From Xanthomonas campestris pv. phormiicola (GTDB taxonomy: Bacteria; Pseudomonadota; Gammaproteobacteria; Xanthomonadales; Xanthomonadaceae), in the NCBI GenBank assembly GCA_025666215.1, contig CP102593.1, forward strand, positions 2,369,001 through 2,433,000: a DNA stretch of 64,000 bases. Direction: 5' to 3'. This document shows positions 63,157 to 64,000 of this stretch, piece after piece. Below the pieces are notes generated by a model, which made no database searches, was not told the origin of the DNA, and saw nothing but the letters and a program-made list of their open reading frames with translations. Numbering within the stretch: the first letter of the stretch is position 1; the number at the start of each line of letters is the position of its first letter. Both the position numbers and the translations under genes were made by a program.

Positions 63157-63458
63157 GGAATCACCAGGGAAAGCAGCCAGAGCAGGGCGGCCATGCCCAG
63201 GCCGAAGAAGATGGTCAGCAGCGACAGCCAGGCCGGCGTCGCCAGCCCGGACAGCGAGCGGTCGCCGAGCGCACGGTAGCGCCGCGCCAGCAACCAGCCC
63301 AACGCCACCGGCTTGAGAAACGCGCCGGGGCCGAATGCGTTCACCAACGGCGGATGCCGATCGCGGATATGCACCAGGGTCAGCGGCCAGAAGATCAGGA
63401 ACGCACTGACCCCGGCCACGGCCACGCCGACGAAGCACAGCGCGAAGAACAGGATCAT
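63153..63458 (-). CDS. Small membrane protein of unknown function
   Basis: This 101-residue protein has two hydrophobic helices (residues 1-26, FFALCFVGVAVAGVSAFLIFWPL; and about 75-100, PAWLSLLTIFFGLGMAALLWLLSLVI). A central basic segment (HIRDRHPPLVNAFGPGAFLKPVALGWLLARRYRALG) connects them. It is coupled to the next gene by a 4-bp overlap and lies 22 bp downstream of asnS. The family is not recognised. Confidence 0.72.
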   Translation of the reverse strand: MILFFALCFVGVAVAGVSAFLIFWPLTLVHIRDRHPPLVNAFGPGAFLKPVALGWLLARRYRALGDRSLSGLATPAWLSLLTIFFGLGMAALLWLLSLVIP

Positions 63459-63480
63459 GGGGCGGCCTGGTCGCGATGCA

Positions 63481-64000
<520 letters not shown>

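Overview
The window is about 64 kb of GC-rich DNA packed with genes. It looks like the chromosome of a gamma-proteobacterium of the family Xanthomonadaceae, most likely Xanthomonas. The clues are the split metH, the eukaryote-type kynurenine genes, the 180-kDa-type NAD-glutamate dehydrogenase, a YtrA-type GntR/ABC operon, and several families of short intergenic inverted repeats. The genus call is inference, because no rRNA or other phylogenetic marker is present. No prophage, transposase, CRISPR array or tRNA was found. Nearly everything reads as core genome.

Layout. 1-5.2 kb: a partial yigZ, an ECF sigma/anti-sigma pair and a GAF-GAF-GGDEF-EAL c-di-GMP enzyme. 5.5-12 kb: a LOG-family protein and the 2-oxoglutarate dehydrogenase operon (sucA, sucB, lpd). 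12.2-21 kb: a GNAT protein, the ribosomal protein L16 hydroxylase roxA, an OmpA-like lipoprotein with internal repeats, a DUF3060 lipoprotein, purB, a secreted CAP-domain protein and fumC. 21-25.6 kb: a seven-gene envelope operon on the minus strand (small secreted protein, GntR/YtrA regulator, ABC ATPase, permease, GSGD-repeat protein, two lipoproteins) behind a near-consensus promoter with a palindromic operator on its -10 box. 25.7-32.7 kb: glutathione peroxidase, FKBP isomerase, ugd, slyX, a DUF2058 protein, an acyltransferase with an SGNH domain and an outer-membrane protein. 32.9-37.9 kb: metH split into two genes, preceded by an ArsR-methyltransferase fusion regulator (SahR-like) with a symmetric operator touching its start codon. 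38-44.5 kb: acyl-CoA dehydrogenase, then a TetR-adaptor-RND pump operon. 44.7-52.7 kb: NAD-glutamate dehydrogenase, nadK, a 5'-nucleotidase and a spermidine-synthase-like methyltransferase. 53-64 kb: DUF2939, DUF2461, sbcB, then a kynurenine-pathway operon (haaO, a FUSC-family membrane protein, kynU, kmo) next to carbonic anhydrase, followed by paiB, two small unknown genes and the 3' part of asnS.

Functional links. Central metabolism is prominent (sucAB-lpd, fumC, NAD-GDH). There is an NAD theme: tryptophan-derived quinolinate synthesis, NAD kinase and NAD-dependent GDH. The envelope genes form a self-regulated unit.

The most unusual signal is a family of at least six short elements (about 70-225 bp). 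Their inverted arms are built mostly of four 7-nt units (GGGAATC, GGGAATG or GGGACTC). The unit lacks stop codons in all six frames. One copy sits exactly on the SahR/metH junction, encoding the C-terminus of one protein and the N-terminus of the other. Another copy is buried in frame inside the metH reactivation domain. A second family forms long hairpins, including a perfect 30-bp stem with a 12-nt loop.
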